NCBI RefSeq assembly: GCF_002321025.1
Contig: NZ_DCLL01000033.1
Span: 114,497-178,496, forward strand
Direction: 5' to 3'
Origin: Acinetobacter lwoffii
GTDB taxonomy: Bacteria; Pseudomonadota; Gammaproteobacteria; Pseudomonadales; Moraxellaceae
DNA length: 64,000 bases
Of this stretch, positions 50,698-59,361 are shown piece after piece. The stretch's first letter is position 1; the number at the start of each line of letters is the position of its first letter. A program made the translations under genes and the position numbers. The notes beneath the pieces were generated by a model. That model saw only the letters and a list, made by a program, of their open reading frames with translations. It did not search any database and was not told the origin of the DNA.

Positions 50698-52995
50698 ATG
50701 TCGAATATGCAACTGGACACCTTGAGACGTATTGTTCAGGAGATCAATGCGTCCACCAGTTTGCATGAATCGCTCGATATCATGGTCAAACATGTGGCCG
50801 AGGCCATGCAGGTTGATGTCTGCTCGATCTATCTCCTCGATGAACGCAATCAGCGTTATCTGCTCATGGCGTCTAAAGGCCTGAATGCAGAATCTGTCGG
50901 CCATGTGTCTTTGCAGACCGGTGAGGGTCTGGTGGGCCTGGTTGGACAACGTGAAGAAATTGTCAATCTGGACAATGCCCCTAAACATGAGCGCTTCCTG
51001 TTTTTACCTGAAACCGGTGAGGAAATTTATAACTCCTTCCTCGGTGTGCCGGTGATGTACCGTCGTAAGGTCATGGGTGTGCTGGTGGTTCAAAATAAAG
51101 AATCACAGGACTTTTCTGAAGCTGCTGAATCCTTTCTGGTTACGCTCTGTGCACAGCTTTCTGGCGTGATCGCCCATGCCCATGCCGTCGGCAATATCGA
51201 TGTATTCCGTAAGCCGAGCAACCTGCCCGCCTATAAAACCTTTCAGGGAGTTTCTGGCTCCGGTGGTATTGCCTTAGGTCGTGCAGTGATTCTTTATCCG
51301 CCAGCAGATCTTGCTGCAGTCCCTGATCGTGAAGCGGATGATATCAGCGAAGAACTGATGTTATTGGATAGCGCACTGAATTCAGTCCGTGAAGAAATTC
51401 AGTGGCTGGATGACAAAATGCAGGATGCGTTGATGGCCGAGGAACGCGCACTGTTTAGTGTGTTCTTGCGTATGCTGGATGAAAATGCCCTGCCTGCAGA
51501 AATCAAGGCTTTTATTCGTGAAGGTCACTGGGCACAAGGCGCCGTGCGAATTGTCATTGACAATCATGTGGCACAATTTTCCCAGATGGAAGATGATTAT
51601 TTACGTGAGCGAGTGGCGGACTTAAAAGATCTGGGCCGTCGCGTTCTGGCGCGTTTACAGGAAGCCGATGCCAGTCACCGTGAATTGACTGATGAAAGTA
51701 TTCTGATTGGTGAGGAAATATCGACGGCTGCGCTGGTTGAACTACCCGTGGATAAAATTGCCGCGATTGTCACTACCGAAGGTGCCATGAACTCGCATAT
51801 GGTGATTGTTGCACGTGCTCTTGGTATTCCGACTGTGGTCGGCGTAACCGAACTGCCAATCAATACCCTCGATGATGTGGAGATGATTGTCGATGCACAT
51901 CAGGGCCGGGTCTTTATTAATCCGCCACGTCGCCTGCGCAGTCGCTATAAAGAAATTCAAAAAGAAGAAGAACAGATCGCCAAAGATCTGCGCCAGTACG
52001 AAACCAAAGATGCGATTACCCCGGACGGCGTGGCGGTCAAACTGTACGTCAATACCGGCCTGATGATTGATGTGGTGCGTGGCGTACAGCGCGGTGCCAA
52101 AGGTGTCGGCTTATACCGTTCTGAAATTCCGTTTATGCTGCGTGACCGCTTCCCGGGCGAGGAAGAACAACGTGCGATTTATCGTCAGCAGCTTAGTCAC
52201 TTTGCCAATAAACCGGTGGTGATGCGGACGCTGGACATTGGTGCAGACAAAGACCTGCCGTATTTCTCGATTGAAGAAGAAAATTCGGCACTCGGCTGGC
52301 GTGGCATTCGTTTTACCCTGGATCATCCGGAAATTTTTTCTTCACAGATTCGTGCCATGCTCAAGGCCAGTATCGGACTAAATAACCTGCATATTCTGCT
52401 GCCGATGGTGACCAGTGTCAGCGAGGTCGAGGAAGCGCTCTACCTGCTGGAACGTGATCATGCGGCGATTCAGGAAGAGGAACAGGTCAAGGTAAACAAG
52501 CCTAAACTCGGTATTATGGTGGAAGTTCCCAGCGTGCTATATCAGATTGATGAATTTTCCGAACTGGTCGATTTCTTCTCGGTCGGCTCCAACGATCTGA
52601 CCCAATATCTGTTGGCCGTCGACCGTAATAATCCACGGGTGGCCAATGTCTATTCACACCTGCACCCTGCAGTAATGCGTGCCTTGACCCGTCTGGTTCA
52701 GGACTGTCATCGCAATGAAAAACCGGTCAGTATCTGCGGTGAAATGGCAGGTGATCCGCTGTCTGCAGTTTTGCTCATGGCCATGGGCTTTAATACCCTG
52801 TCGATGAGTTCAAGTAATATTTTGCGGGTACGTAAAACCATTTGTCATGTTCCGATGAGTGATGCACAGGAATTGCTGCAACATGTGTTAAAAATGGACA
52901 ATCCACTCATGGTAAAAAGCTGGCTAGAATATTATTTCAGAACCCATGGTTTAGGGGATATGGTGAAATCAGCATCACGTATGGTGAGTGCCTAA
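50698..52995 (+). CDS. ptsP: Phosphoenolpyruvate-protein phosphotransferase PtsP (EI-Ntr)
   Basis: A 765-residue nitrogen-PTS enzyme I. A GAF domain covers about residues 15-155, then an EI domain starting GSGGIALGRAVILYPPADL, with the phospho-accepting histidine H367 in NSHMVIVARALGIPTVVG. The C-terminal PEP-binding barrel includes GVGLYRSEIPFML, SVGSNDLTQYLLAVDRNN and VSICGEMAGDP. It phosphorylates NPr and signals nitrogen and carbon status. The next gene follows after about 40 bases. Confidence 0.97.
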   Translation: MSNMQLDTLRRIVQEINASTSLHESLDIMVKHVAEAMQVDVCSIYLLDERNQRYLLMASKGLNAESVGHVSLQTGEGLVGLVGQREEIVNLDNAPKHERFLFLPETGEEIYNSFLGVPVMYRRKVMGVLVVQNKESQDFSEAAESFLVTLCAQLSGVIAHAHAVGNIDVFRKPSNLPAYKTFQGVSGSGGIALGRAVILYPPADLAAVPDREADDISEELMLLDSALNSVREEIQWLDDKMQDALMAEERALFSVFLRMLDENALPAEIKAFIREGHWAQGAVRIVIDNHVAQFSQMEDDYLRERVADLKDLGRRVLARLQEADASHRELTDESILIGEEISTAALVELPVDKIAAIVTTEGAMNSHMVIVARALGIPTVVGVTELPINTLDDVEMIVDAHQGRVFINPPRRLRSRYKEIQKEEEQIAKDLRQYETKDAITPDGVAVKLYVNTGLMIDVVRGVQRGAKGVGLYRSEIPFMLRDRFPGEEEQRAIYRQQLSHFANKPVVMRTLDIGADKDLPYFSIEEENSALGWRGIRFTLDHPEIFSSQIRAMLKASIGLNNLHILLPMVTSVSEVEEALYLLERDHAAIQEEEQVKVNKPKLGIMVEVPSVLYQIDEFSELVDFFSVGSNDLTQYLLAVDRNNPRVANVYSHLHPAVMRALTRLVQDCHRNEKPVSICGEMAGDPLSAVLLMAMGFNTLSMSSSNILRVRKTICHVPMSDAQELLQHVLKMDNPLMVKSWLEYYFRTHGLGDMVKSASRMVSA

Positions 52996-53037
52996 TACGG
53001 GACTTTTTCCAGTCTCTGGACAGTGGTAGAGGTGGTT

Positions 53038-53538
53038 ATGGAATTTCTGGTCATCCTGTTCATGCTAGTTGCGATGTTTTATGTGGTCATTCTTGCACCA
53101 GCTTTGGCTGCCCGCAAAGAAGCTCATAATTCCGGTTCATCTTATATACGCCCTGCCAGCAATCGAGCAACGAGCTATGCCGATCGGCCTAAAATGACTC
53201 CATTATTGGGCATTGAAATTTCGGCATCGCAACGGCGGCGTTTAGGTAGAGATGATCCATCCGTCATTGCCGCCAGACTCTATCACCAGCAAAAAGATCA
53301 ATTTGCCATTTTTCAGCAGGCCAGACCACAGCCTCACTCCCCTCACCACAACGCGCCAGTGCAAAGCAGAATCAATAAATTCTTCAATGACTTAATCGCG
53401 GATGAATCGACAACGTCATCCCGGCATCCAAATCAATATTCGCAAACTCCTAACAACCGGCCTGTCGCCCAGCTCTCTCTAGTTAAAACTAATCCTAAGC
53501 AGCCACCGCGTCGTCCCCAGCCACCTTATAAACCTTAA
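53038..53538 (+). CDS. Membrane-anchored basic hypothetical protein
   Basis: A 166-residue protein from ATG 53038 (GAGGTGG upstream). One N-terminal membrane helix (residues 2-22), then a Pro/Gln/Asn-rich basic region with ISASQRRRLGRDDPSVIAAR in the middle and a PPRRPQPPYKP tail. The soluble part looks disordered. No family recognised. The stop overlaps, on the other strand, the stop of the 59-aa gene (53535-53538). Confidence 0.65.
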   Translation: MEFLVILFMLVAMFYVVILAPALAARKEAHNSGSSYIRPASNRATSYADRPKMTPLLGIEISASQRRRLGRDDPSVIAARLYHQQKDQFAIFQQARPQPHSPHHNAPVQSRINKFFNDLIADESTTSSRHPNQYSQTPNNRPVAQLSLVKTNPKQPPRRPQPPYKP

Positions 53539-53714
53539 GCTGCCATTAAAAAAGGGCGATCTTCCATGGAATATCGCCCTTGTCTGTGCTTGTTGTAGCC
53601 ACGTTTTGCATTTTTCTTTCGGTCTACAAAGACCTGGCTTTTGTTGACTTCATGCATGTGTTTTGCCACAAAATTGTGGATCACCACCTGCTCGGCTGTT
53701 TTTTTCTTGGCCAT
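53535..53714 (-). CDS. 59-aa basic protein with an in-frame terminator; ArfA-like non-stop architecture
   Basis: A short gene read directly from the minus strand: ATG at 53712-53714, TAA at 53535-53537. The protein starts MAKKKTAEQVVIHNFVAKH, continues with SQVFVDRKKNAKRGYNKHRQ and ends SMEDRPFLMAA. It is strongly basic in residues 25-47. A perfect intrinsic terminator (hairpin plus T6) lies inside the frame, ending 11 bases before the stop codon, so terminated transcripts end after about codon 55 with no stop. This is the arrangement of arfA, whose product rescues ribosomes when tmRNA fails. The sequence has an Asn, a Gln and a KK-rich segment at ArfA-like spacing, but I cannot prove homology. 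Confidence 0.68.
   Translation of the reverse strand: MAKKKTAEQVVIHNFVAKHMHEVNKSQVFVDRKKNAKRGYNKHRQGRYSMEDRPFLMAA
53548..53581 (-). terminator. Intrinsic terminator inside the reading frame of the 59-aa gene
   Basis: On the minus strand GGGCGAT pairs with ATCGCCC, extended by TTCC/GGAA after one mismatch, and is followed by TTTTTT. The T-run is clear on the minus strand and absent on the plus strand, so it belongs to the minus-strand gene although it precedes that gene's stop codon. Confidence 0.82.
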
Positions 53715-53751
53715 TTTGCTCTCTATGTGATTTAGAGGAAGGAGTGAGATA

Positions 53752-53779
53752 ATTATAGGGTCGACTGATTAATTTTCAA
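53752..53779 (-). promoter_or_regulatory. Promoter of the 59-aa gene
   Basis: Minus-strand TTGAAA (53774-53779) and TATAAT (53752-53757) with 16 bases between, about 40 bases before the start codon. Confidence 0.6.
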
Positions 53780-54333
53780 GCATATCTGCCAATGCTTTTT
53801 TAAAAATAAAGACCATTTAGCTAGGATTTTCTGTATGCAAAAATGGGAGCTATAGCCAGAAAACACCCTTATTTCATTCATTATTTTTATGGGTTTCTTC
53901 AGCCAAACAAAACTCAATTAAAAAACTATTTAAAATAAATCAGTTATAAAATGTATTTTAAATGACACTTTTCACTTATTATTTTTATCCTTTGATAAAA
54001 ATATATTATGGACTTAGATACTGTTATTTTCGTTTAATCCCATTCATTATTCGAGTTATTCAAAATATATAGAATTTGATATTGTCACAGAGTGGAAAAC
54101 CCGTTACTTTTTAAGAGTAACCATTTACTTTTCAATATTTTAAACTTTATTAACTTTAAAAATATTTTTTGAGTGAGCTCACTCAATTATATCCTGAATT
54201 CCGTTTTGTGCTGTAAAACCCTTTATTTAAAGATATTGTAAATATAGTGAAACCTGATCTGATTAGCATATATCTCAATATTTTATGAATACTAGATAAA
54301 CGACACAAGATATTCAAAACTTGGAGAGGAAAG
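53780..54333. other. Long AT-rich region upstream of catalase
   Basis: About 550 bases with very low GC and no convincing gene. It contains an inverted repeat GTTACT/AGTAAC (54103-54121) and the perfect palindrome listed next. It likely holds the catalase promoter and regulatory sites; the low GC could also mark a former insertion. Confidence 0.5.
54170..54185. promoter_or_regulatory. Perfect 16-base palindrome upstream of catalase
   Basis: TGAGTGAGCTCACTCA is fully self-complementary and lies in an otherwise AT-only context about 150 bases before the catalase start. It has no T-run, so it is a candidate operator for a dimeric regulator. The cognate regulator is not identifiable here. Confidence 0.5.
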
Positions 54334-55854
54334 ATGAGCCAAGATTTTAAAAAATGCCCTGTCACCCACCTGACCACTGAAGCTGGTGCGCCTGTGGTCG
54401 ACAACCAGAACAGTATGACGGCAGGTGCACGTGGACCTTTACTTGCCCAGGATTTATGGCTGAATGAAAAACTGGCCAACTTTGTCCGCGAAGTGATTCC
54501 AGAGCGTCGTATGCACGCCAAAGGTTCAGGTGCTTTCGGCACCTTTACCGTGACCAATGATATTACCCAATATAGCCGCGCTAAAATTTTCTCGGAAGTC
54601 GGCAAAAAAACCGAAATGTTTGCACGTTTCTCAACAGTGGCGGGTGAACGTGGCGCGGCCGATGCAGAACGTGACATTCGTGGTTTTGCCTTAAAATTCT
54701 ATACTGAAGAAGGCAACTGGGATCTGGTCGGCAATAACACCCCGGTGTTTTTCCTGCGGGATGCCCGCAAGTTCCCTGACCTGAATAAAGCAGTCAAACG
54801 TGACCCGAAAACCAACAAGCGCAGTGCCACCAATAACTGGGATTTCTGGACACTCTTACCTGAAGCTTTGCATCAAGTGACCATTGTCATGTCGGATCGT
54901 GGGATCCCGACTGGTTACCGTCATATGCATGGTTTTGGCAGCCATACTTTCAGCTTTATTAATGCCCAGAATGAACGCTTTTGGGTAAAATTCCATATGC
55001 GTACCCAGCAAGGTATTCAAAACCTGACCGATGCTGAAGCTGCAGACTTGATTGCCAAAGACCGTGAAAGCAGCCAGACCGACCTGTTTGATGCCATCGA
55101 ACGTGGCAACTATCCAAAATGGAAAATGTACGTTCAGGTCATGCCGGAACTGGAAGCTGAAACAGTGCCTTATCATCCATTTGACCTGACCAAAGTCTGG
55201 CCGAAGGGTGATTATCCACTGATTGAAGTCGGTGAATTCGAACTGAACCGCAATCCGGAAAACTATTTCCAGGATGTAGAACAGGCAGCCTTTGCACCAA
55301 GTAATCTGGTGCCAGGAATTAGCTACTCACCGGACCGTATGTTACAGGCACGTTTAGTGAACTATGCCGACGCAGCGCGTTACCGTGTTGGCGTGAATCA
55401 TTCACAGGTCCCGGTCAATGCTGCACGCTGTCCTGTACATTCGAACCGCCGTGATGGTCAAGGCCGCATGGATGGCAACTATGGTTCATTGCCACATTAC
55501 GAGCCGAACAGTTTCAGCCAGTGGCAGGAACAACCTCAGTTTAAAGAACCAGCATTAAAGATTACCGGTGATGCTGATTTCTGGGACTTCCGCGAAGATG
55601 ACAATGACTACTTCAGTCAGCCACGTGCCCTGTTCAACCTGATGAATGATGAGCAGAAACAAGCCCTGTTTAATAACACGGCCGCAGCGATGGGTGATGC
55701 ACTGGATTTCATTAAATACCGTCACATCCGCAACTGTTACGCTTGCGATCCAGCTTATGGGCAAGGCGTTGCTAAGGCCTTAGGTATGACTGTAGCAGAT
55801 GCCCAAGCAGCACGTGAAACCGATCCAGCCAAAGGTTTGCCTAGCTTTCTCTAA
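54334..55854 (+). CDS. katA: Haem catalase
   Basis: A 506-residue small-subunit monofunctional catalase. The active-site His is in RRMHAKGSGAFG, the Asn in GNNTPVFFLRDA, and the proximal haem Tyr in RLVNYADAARYRVG. GGG-type motif FSTVAGERGAADAERD is intact. It decomposes H2O2 in the cytosol; no signal peptide. The ATG is preceded by GGAGAGGA. The symbol is the usual one for this class, but other catalase genes may exist in the genome. Confidence 0.94.
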   Translation: MSQDFKKCPVTHLTTEAGAPVVDNQNSMTAGARGPLLAQDLWLNEKLANFVREVIPERRMHAKGSGAFGTFTVTNDITQYSRAKIFSEVGKKTEMFARFSTVAGERGAADAERDIRGFALKFYTEEGNWDLVGNNTPVFFLRDARKFPDLNKAVKRDPKTNKRSATNNWDFWTLLPEALHQVTIVMSDRGIPTGYRHMHGFGSHTFSFINAQNERFWVKFHMRTQQGIQNLTDAEAADLIAKDRESSQTDLFDAIERGNYPKWKMYVQVMPELEAETVPYHPFDLTKVWPKGDYPLIEVGEFELNRNPENYFQDVEQAAFAPSNLVPGISYSPDRMLQARLVNYADAARYRVGVNHSQVPVNAARCPVHSNRRDGQGRMDGNYGSLPHYEPNSFSQWQEQPQFKEPALKITGDADFWDFREDDNDYFSQPRALFNLMNDEQKQALFNNTAAAMGDALDFIKYRHIRNCYACDPAYGQGVAKALGMTVADAQAARETDPAKGLPSFL

Positions 55855-55873
55855 GCCAGTTTAGACATGTATA

Positions 55874-55901
55874 GAAACCACCTTCGGGTGGTTTTTTATT
55901 G
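55874..55901 (+). terminator. Catalase gene terminator
   Basis: AAACCACC and GGTGGTTT with a TTCG tetraloop, followed by a T-run. Confidence 0.92.
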
Positions 55902-55949
55902 CGGCATCAAGCACTATAGAAGCAAGCCAGCACAAAAAGAAATACAACA

Positions 55950-56393
55950 ATGCATCCAGATATTGAAGACATCATTCAACAACACGACATCATTTTATTT
56001 GATGCTGTTTGCGAGATCTGTAATGGCTGGGCACGTTTTTTGATTCAATACGATAAGAAGATACAGTTTAAACTGGTCTCCGCCCAATCGCCTTTAGGTA
56101 CGGCACTGCTCGAACATTATCAGATGTCCACTGAACATTACACCACCATGCTCGTCATCCGAGATGGCACACTCTATACCGAATCGACTGCCTTGCTGAA
56201 AGTGCTGCAGCATCTCGGTTTTCCCTTTAATTTAATGAGCGCAGGTTATTTGGTTCCGCGTTTTATCCGCGACTTTCTGTATCGTGTGATTGCTTTAAAT
56301 CGTTACAAGCTATTTGGTAAAACCGAGTATTGCCTGATTCCATCCAGCGAAAATAAACGCCATTTTCTGGAAGAAGCTGTTCGTGAATCCTAA
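55950..56393 (+). CDS. DUF393 (DCC family) thiol-disulfide-oxidoreductase-like protein
   Basis: A 147-residue protein with the DCC-family start ILFDAVCEICNGWARFLIQYD, a CxxC-like pair after Asp. A second block, YTTMLVIRDGTLYTESTALL, and the C-terminal RDFLYRVIALNRYKLFG are typical. The family is thioredoxin-like; its partner is unknown. The last 11 bases overlap the following DoxX-like gene, so the two are co-translated. Confidence 0.88.
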   Translation: MHPDIEDIIQQHDIILFDAVCEICNGWARFLIQYDKKIQFKLVSAQSPLGTALLEHYQMSTEHYTTMLVIRDGTLYTESTALLKVLQHLGFPFNLMSAGYLVPRFIRDFLYRVIALNRYKLFGKTEYCLIPSSENKRHFLEEAVRES

Positions 56394-56793
56394 ACCTGTA
56401 TTCCTACAACCACTGCGTACTATCCAGCTGACTTTGGTCATACTATGGCTCTATCAGGGACTCATTCCAAAAATTCTGTTCCAATCACCCGCTGAAATTA
56501 GCATTTGGCAAAATATGGGTTTTGAGCTGGCACTGGCCAAAGTCTTGGTTGGACTTTCCGGAGGATGTGAAATGCTATTTGGCTTATGCTTTCTGAAATG
56601 GAACCGGTCCATACTCTTGCATGGGTTGAATATTATCGGACTTGCTGGATTACTACTGCTGATTGCATTCACAGCCCCGTTGCAACTTACTGCAGCATTC
56701 AATCCTGTGGTGATGAATACCGCCATGCTGATGCTTTCTGTAGTGGCCATTCAACTCATCCAACAGGAACAGAGTAAAATATTTAAACAATAA
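56383..56793 (+). CDS. DoxX-like family membrane protein
   Basis: A 136-residue protein starting with GTG at 56383, inside the end of the DUF393 gene. Four membrane helices (about residues 12-28, 46-66, 75-92 and 100-120) with GFELALAKVLVGLSGGCEML fit the DoxX-like family. DUF393 and DoxX-like genes often pair. Its 3' end overlaps the convergent metallo-hydrolase gene by 11 bases, so no terminator lies between the two. Confidence 0.82.
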   Translation: MNPKPVFLQPLRTIQLTLVILWLYQGLIPKILFQSPAEISIWQNMGFELALAKVLVGLSGGCEMLFGLCFLKWNRSILLHGLNIIGLAGLLLLIAFTAPLQLTAAFNPVVMNTAMLMLSVVAIQLIQQEQSKIFKQ

Positions 56794-57844
56794 TTCGTTT
56801 GCCTTCACGTATGCAATAAAACGGATTAATCAACTTGGAAGAATGCTTGATGATCTCATGCAACTCATGTTCCGGTGCATCCCGGTCTTCATCTGTGAGC
56901 TGAAAAGTACGGTAATGAATCGCCAGTGAACATTTAGCCTGCAAGTCATGATGGGCATGAAAGGCATCTTCCGGATTCATATGGATCGCGCGCATCAGTT
57001 CACGCGGCTCATACGCTCCAATCGGGAGTAAGGCAATCCGCGGTGCACCTAGACGTTTACGGATTTCTTTAAAATGTGAGGCGTAGCCGCTATCTCCGGC
57101 AAAAAAACAATGTTCCTTGCCATGTAATAAAGAAAAGCCTCCCCAAAGTGCACAGTTCTGATCGCGCATGCCGCGCCCTGAGGCATGTTGAGCCGGCGTA
57201 TAGACAATCCGGATCTCTTCAAAAAAGGCACTTTCCCACCAGTCCATTTCATGCACGGTATAATGTTCTGGCAAATACCAGGCATTACCCAGACCAGTAT
57301 AAATAGGCATCTCAAAAGTGTTGTGCAGCCATTCCAGACTAGCCAGATCCATATGATCATAATGGTTATGGCTGAGCAGTACGGCATCAATCTGAGGTAA
57401 TTCATCCAAGGCAATGCCAGCCGGAATGACCCGCTGCGGCCCTGTAGAAGCCGATGGACTGGCATATTCAGCCCAGACCGGGTCGGTCAGGAAATTATAG
57501 GGGCCGATCTGAATTAATGTGGTGGCGTGACCAATAAACCAGACTTGCCAGTCATCCAGAGCTGCATCTGGACGTTGCTGTGGCAATGCGCGCGGACGAG
57601 AAAAAAACTCGGCACGTTCCTCGTCAAGATTAACATTCCAGGTCTTGGATTTTCGGGTAATGAGCCATTTATATAAATCAAAGCGACCGCGCGATAGAGA
57701 TGCATGCTCAAGATTACGAAACTGTTTTCCGTCGAAATGATCTGAATGCAGATACTCAAACACTGGCTTAGACCAGAGATGTTTCCAACTGGATTCCGTG
57801 ATTAACTGGAATTTTTTAGTTTTGAGAAGATCTTGCATAAACAT
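56783..57844 (-). CDS. MBL-fold metallo-hydrolase, NAPE-PLD-like
   Basis: A 353-residue metallo-beta-lactamase-fold enzyme. The metal motif is LLSHNHYDHMD (HxHxDH), then HASGRGMRDQNCALWGGF and FFAGDSGYASHF as later ligands. FIGHATTLIQIGPYNFLTDPVW is the family entry segment. Close relatives are annotated as N-acyl-phosphatidylethanolamine phospholipase D-like; phospholipid or another phosphodiester substrate is inferred only. ATG 57838 (MQDLLK) is an alternative start, better spaced from GTGGA. Confidence 0.88.
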   Translation of the reverse strand: MFMQDLLKTKKFQLITESSWKHLWSKPVFEYLHSDHFDGKQFRNLEHASLSRGRFDLYKWLITRKSKTWNVNLDEERAEFFSRPRALPQQRPDAALDDWQVWFIGHATTLIQIGPYNFLTDPVWAEYASPSASTGPQRVIPAGIALDELPQIDAVLLSHNHYDHMDLASLEWLHNTFEMPIYTGLGNAWYLPEHYTVHEMDWWESAFFEEIRIVYTPAQHASGRGMRDQNCALWGGFSLLHGKEHCFFAGDSGYASHFKEIRKRLGAPRIALLPIGAYEPRELMRAIHMNPEDAFHAHHDLQAKCSLAIHYRTFQLTDEDRDAPEHELHEIIKHSSKLINPFYCIREGKRIIV

Positions 57845-58244
57845 CCACTATTTATTATTCGCTATATGCAAGACAACAACCTCTTGAAATGGTCAAGCGG
57901 TGCATCTTTTAATGAGCATACAAACTAAAAACAGGCACACTGCAACATAGTATGAAATCCGTCACAGAAAATCATGTATGTTTTTGTTATTTTTAGCAAA
58001 AAAATGGCATTTCATCGACCTTATGGCTGGCTGAAGCCTTGGATTATCTAGAAAAATATCGCTCGCGCCCTTCTGTCTAAAAATACAAAATGATACTAAA
58101 CATTTATAAGCCCATGCTAACAAAAGCATGCCTGCCCATTGATGATTTTATGATGGAGTTCCCCATACATCTGTATCATCACATCAGTTGTGCAAGAAAG
58201 GCAAGCGGAAGTCAAAATACCAACCTCAAGCGATTTTTAGATCT
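57845..58244. other. 400-bp intergenic region between two minus-strand genes
   Basis: No complete gene. On the plus strand the stretch ending at 58079 translates as LWLAEALDYLEKYRSRPSV before a stop, without a start codon, and may be a gene relic. A GCATG inverted repeat lies near 58113-58130. The promoter of the metallo-hydrolase gene should be near the left end. Confidence 0.4.
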
Positions 58245-59180
58245 TTATACACGACCTTGGGTTCGTTCCAGCCATACGGCCTTGGTTTGGGGTTTCACAA
58301 ATAAAGCAATAATTTCCGGGTGCAGCTGTTTAATCTGTGCTTCGATCCGGTTGACACAGGCTTCAATTTCATCAGAAGTTAAATCATCTTTAAATTCCAG
58401 ACTCAATGATGCAATGACTTGCTGAGCGCCCATCTGCTCAGTCAACACCCCATTGGCACTGAAAACTGCCGCATCCTGTTGAGCAATGTTTAATACATCT
58501 TCACGCAGTTTTGGATCTGCCGTTTCACCCAGTAACAAACCTTTGGTTTCACGTGCCAGAAACCAGGCAGATACTGCCAGCACGATACCAATTAAAATCG
58601 ATGCGGCACCGTCCAATTCAGGAATATTCAGTTGATGCGCCAGAAAAATACCAACCAGAGCAATCACCAAGCCGACCAGGGCGGCAGTATCTTCAAATAA
58701 CACGGTAAAGGTCGTTGGATCTTTACTGTGTCGAAATGCTTCAAAATATCCCAGATTTCCCTTTTGTTTACGAAAGGTTTTTAAAGCCACTGACCATGAA
58801 AATCCTTCAAAAAGAATCGCCAGACCCAGCACAATATAATTGATCAATGGATCCTGCATGACTTCGGGCTGAAGAATATGTTGTATCCCTTGATAGATGG
58901 ACACGATCGCACCCAAGGCAAAAACCATCAATGCCACAATAAAAGCCCAAAAATACAGTTCACGCCCATAACCAAAAGGATGTTTGGCATTTGCAGGTTT
59001 TTCTGATTTTTTCATGCCATACAACAGTAAAATTTCATTCAAGGTATCCACTACGGAATGAATTGCTTCACTGAACATGGCAGAACTATTGGTTATATAG
59101 GACGCAACAAATTTAACCAGCGCGATCGCCAGATTACCAAACAGGGCTGCATAGACTACGATTTTATTGGATTGAGACAT
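58245..59180 (-). CDS. Cation diffusion facilitator (CDF) family transporter
   Basis: A 311-residue CDF transporter for divalent metals. The metal site pattern MFSEAIHSVVDTLNEILLL is in the second helix, with KHPFGYGRELYFWAF after it. About six membrane helices span residues 8-205, followed by a cytoplasmic domain with IEAQIKQLHPEIIALFVKP. The exact metal (Zn, Co, Fe or Mn) is not resolved. It stands alone on the minus strand with about 95 bases before the next terminator. Confidence 0.9.
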   Translation of the reverse strand: MSQSNKIVVYAALFGNLAIALVKFVASYITNSSAMFSEAIHSVVDTLNEILLLYGMKKSEKPANAKHPFGYGRELYFWAFIVALMVFALGAIVSIYQGIQHILQPEVMQDPLINYIVLGLAILFEGFSWSVALKTFRKQKGNLGYFEAFRHSKDPTTFTVLFEDTAALVGLVIALVGIFLAHQLNIPELDGAASILIGIVLAVSAWFLARETKGLLLGETADPKLREDVLNIAQQDAAVFSANGVLTEQMGAQQVIASLSLEFKDDLTSDEIEACVNRIEAQIKQLHPEIIALFVKPQTKAVWLERTQGRV

Positions 59181-59327
59181 CCTGACACTGTCCTAAATAA
59201 GCTTGTGCAAGCTTGAATGATTTATGTATCAAAATCTTAATCATTTATTTTTGAAAGTTGTTTTACAAATTGTTGCTTAGTCGTGATCTCTCACGTTGTT
59301 GAATCACTTTACTCTCCACTCAAATAA

Positions 59328-59350
59328 TAAAAGGGCTTTCGCCCTTTTAA
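59328..59350. terminator. EamA gene terminator
   Basis: AAAAGGGC and GCCCTTTT form a perfect stem around TTTC; serves the minus-strand EamA gene just to the right. Confidence 0.8.
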
Positions 59351-59361
59351 TTTTTACAGTT

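Noticed and set aside
53548..53581. Hairpin as a simple terminator of the plus-strand gene at 53038
   Set aside because: The plus-strand side has no T-run after the stem (TTGTCTG), while the minus strand has T6; a minor bidirectional effect cannot be excluded.
54183..54677. Minus-strand frame opposite the catalase start
   Set aside because: Shadow of the well-supported catalase gene; its extension lies in AT-rich non-coding DNA.
58020..58079. Fragment LWLAEALDYLEKYRSRPSV on the plus strand
   Set aside because: No start codon, too short to assign to a family; kept only as a note in the intergenic entry.
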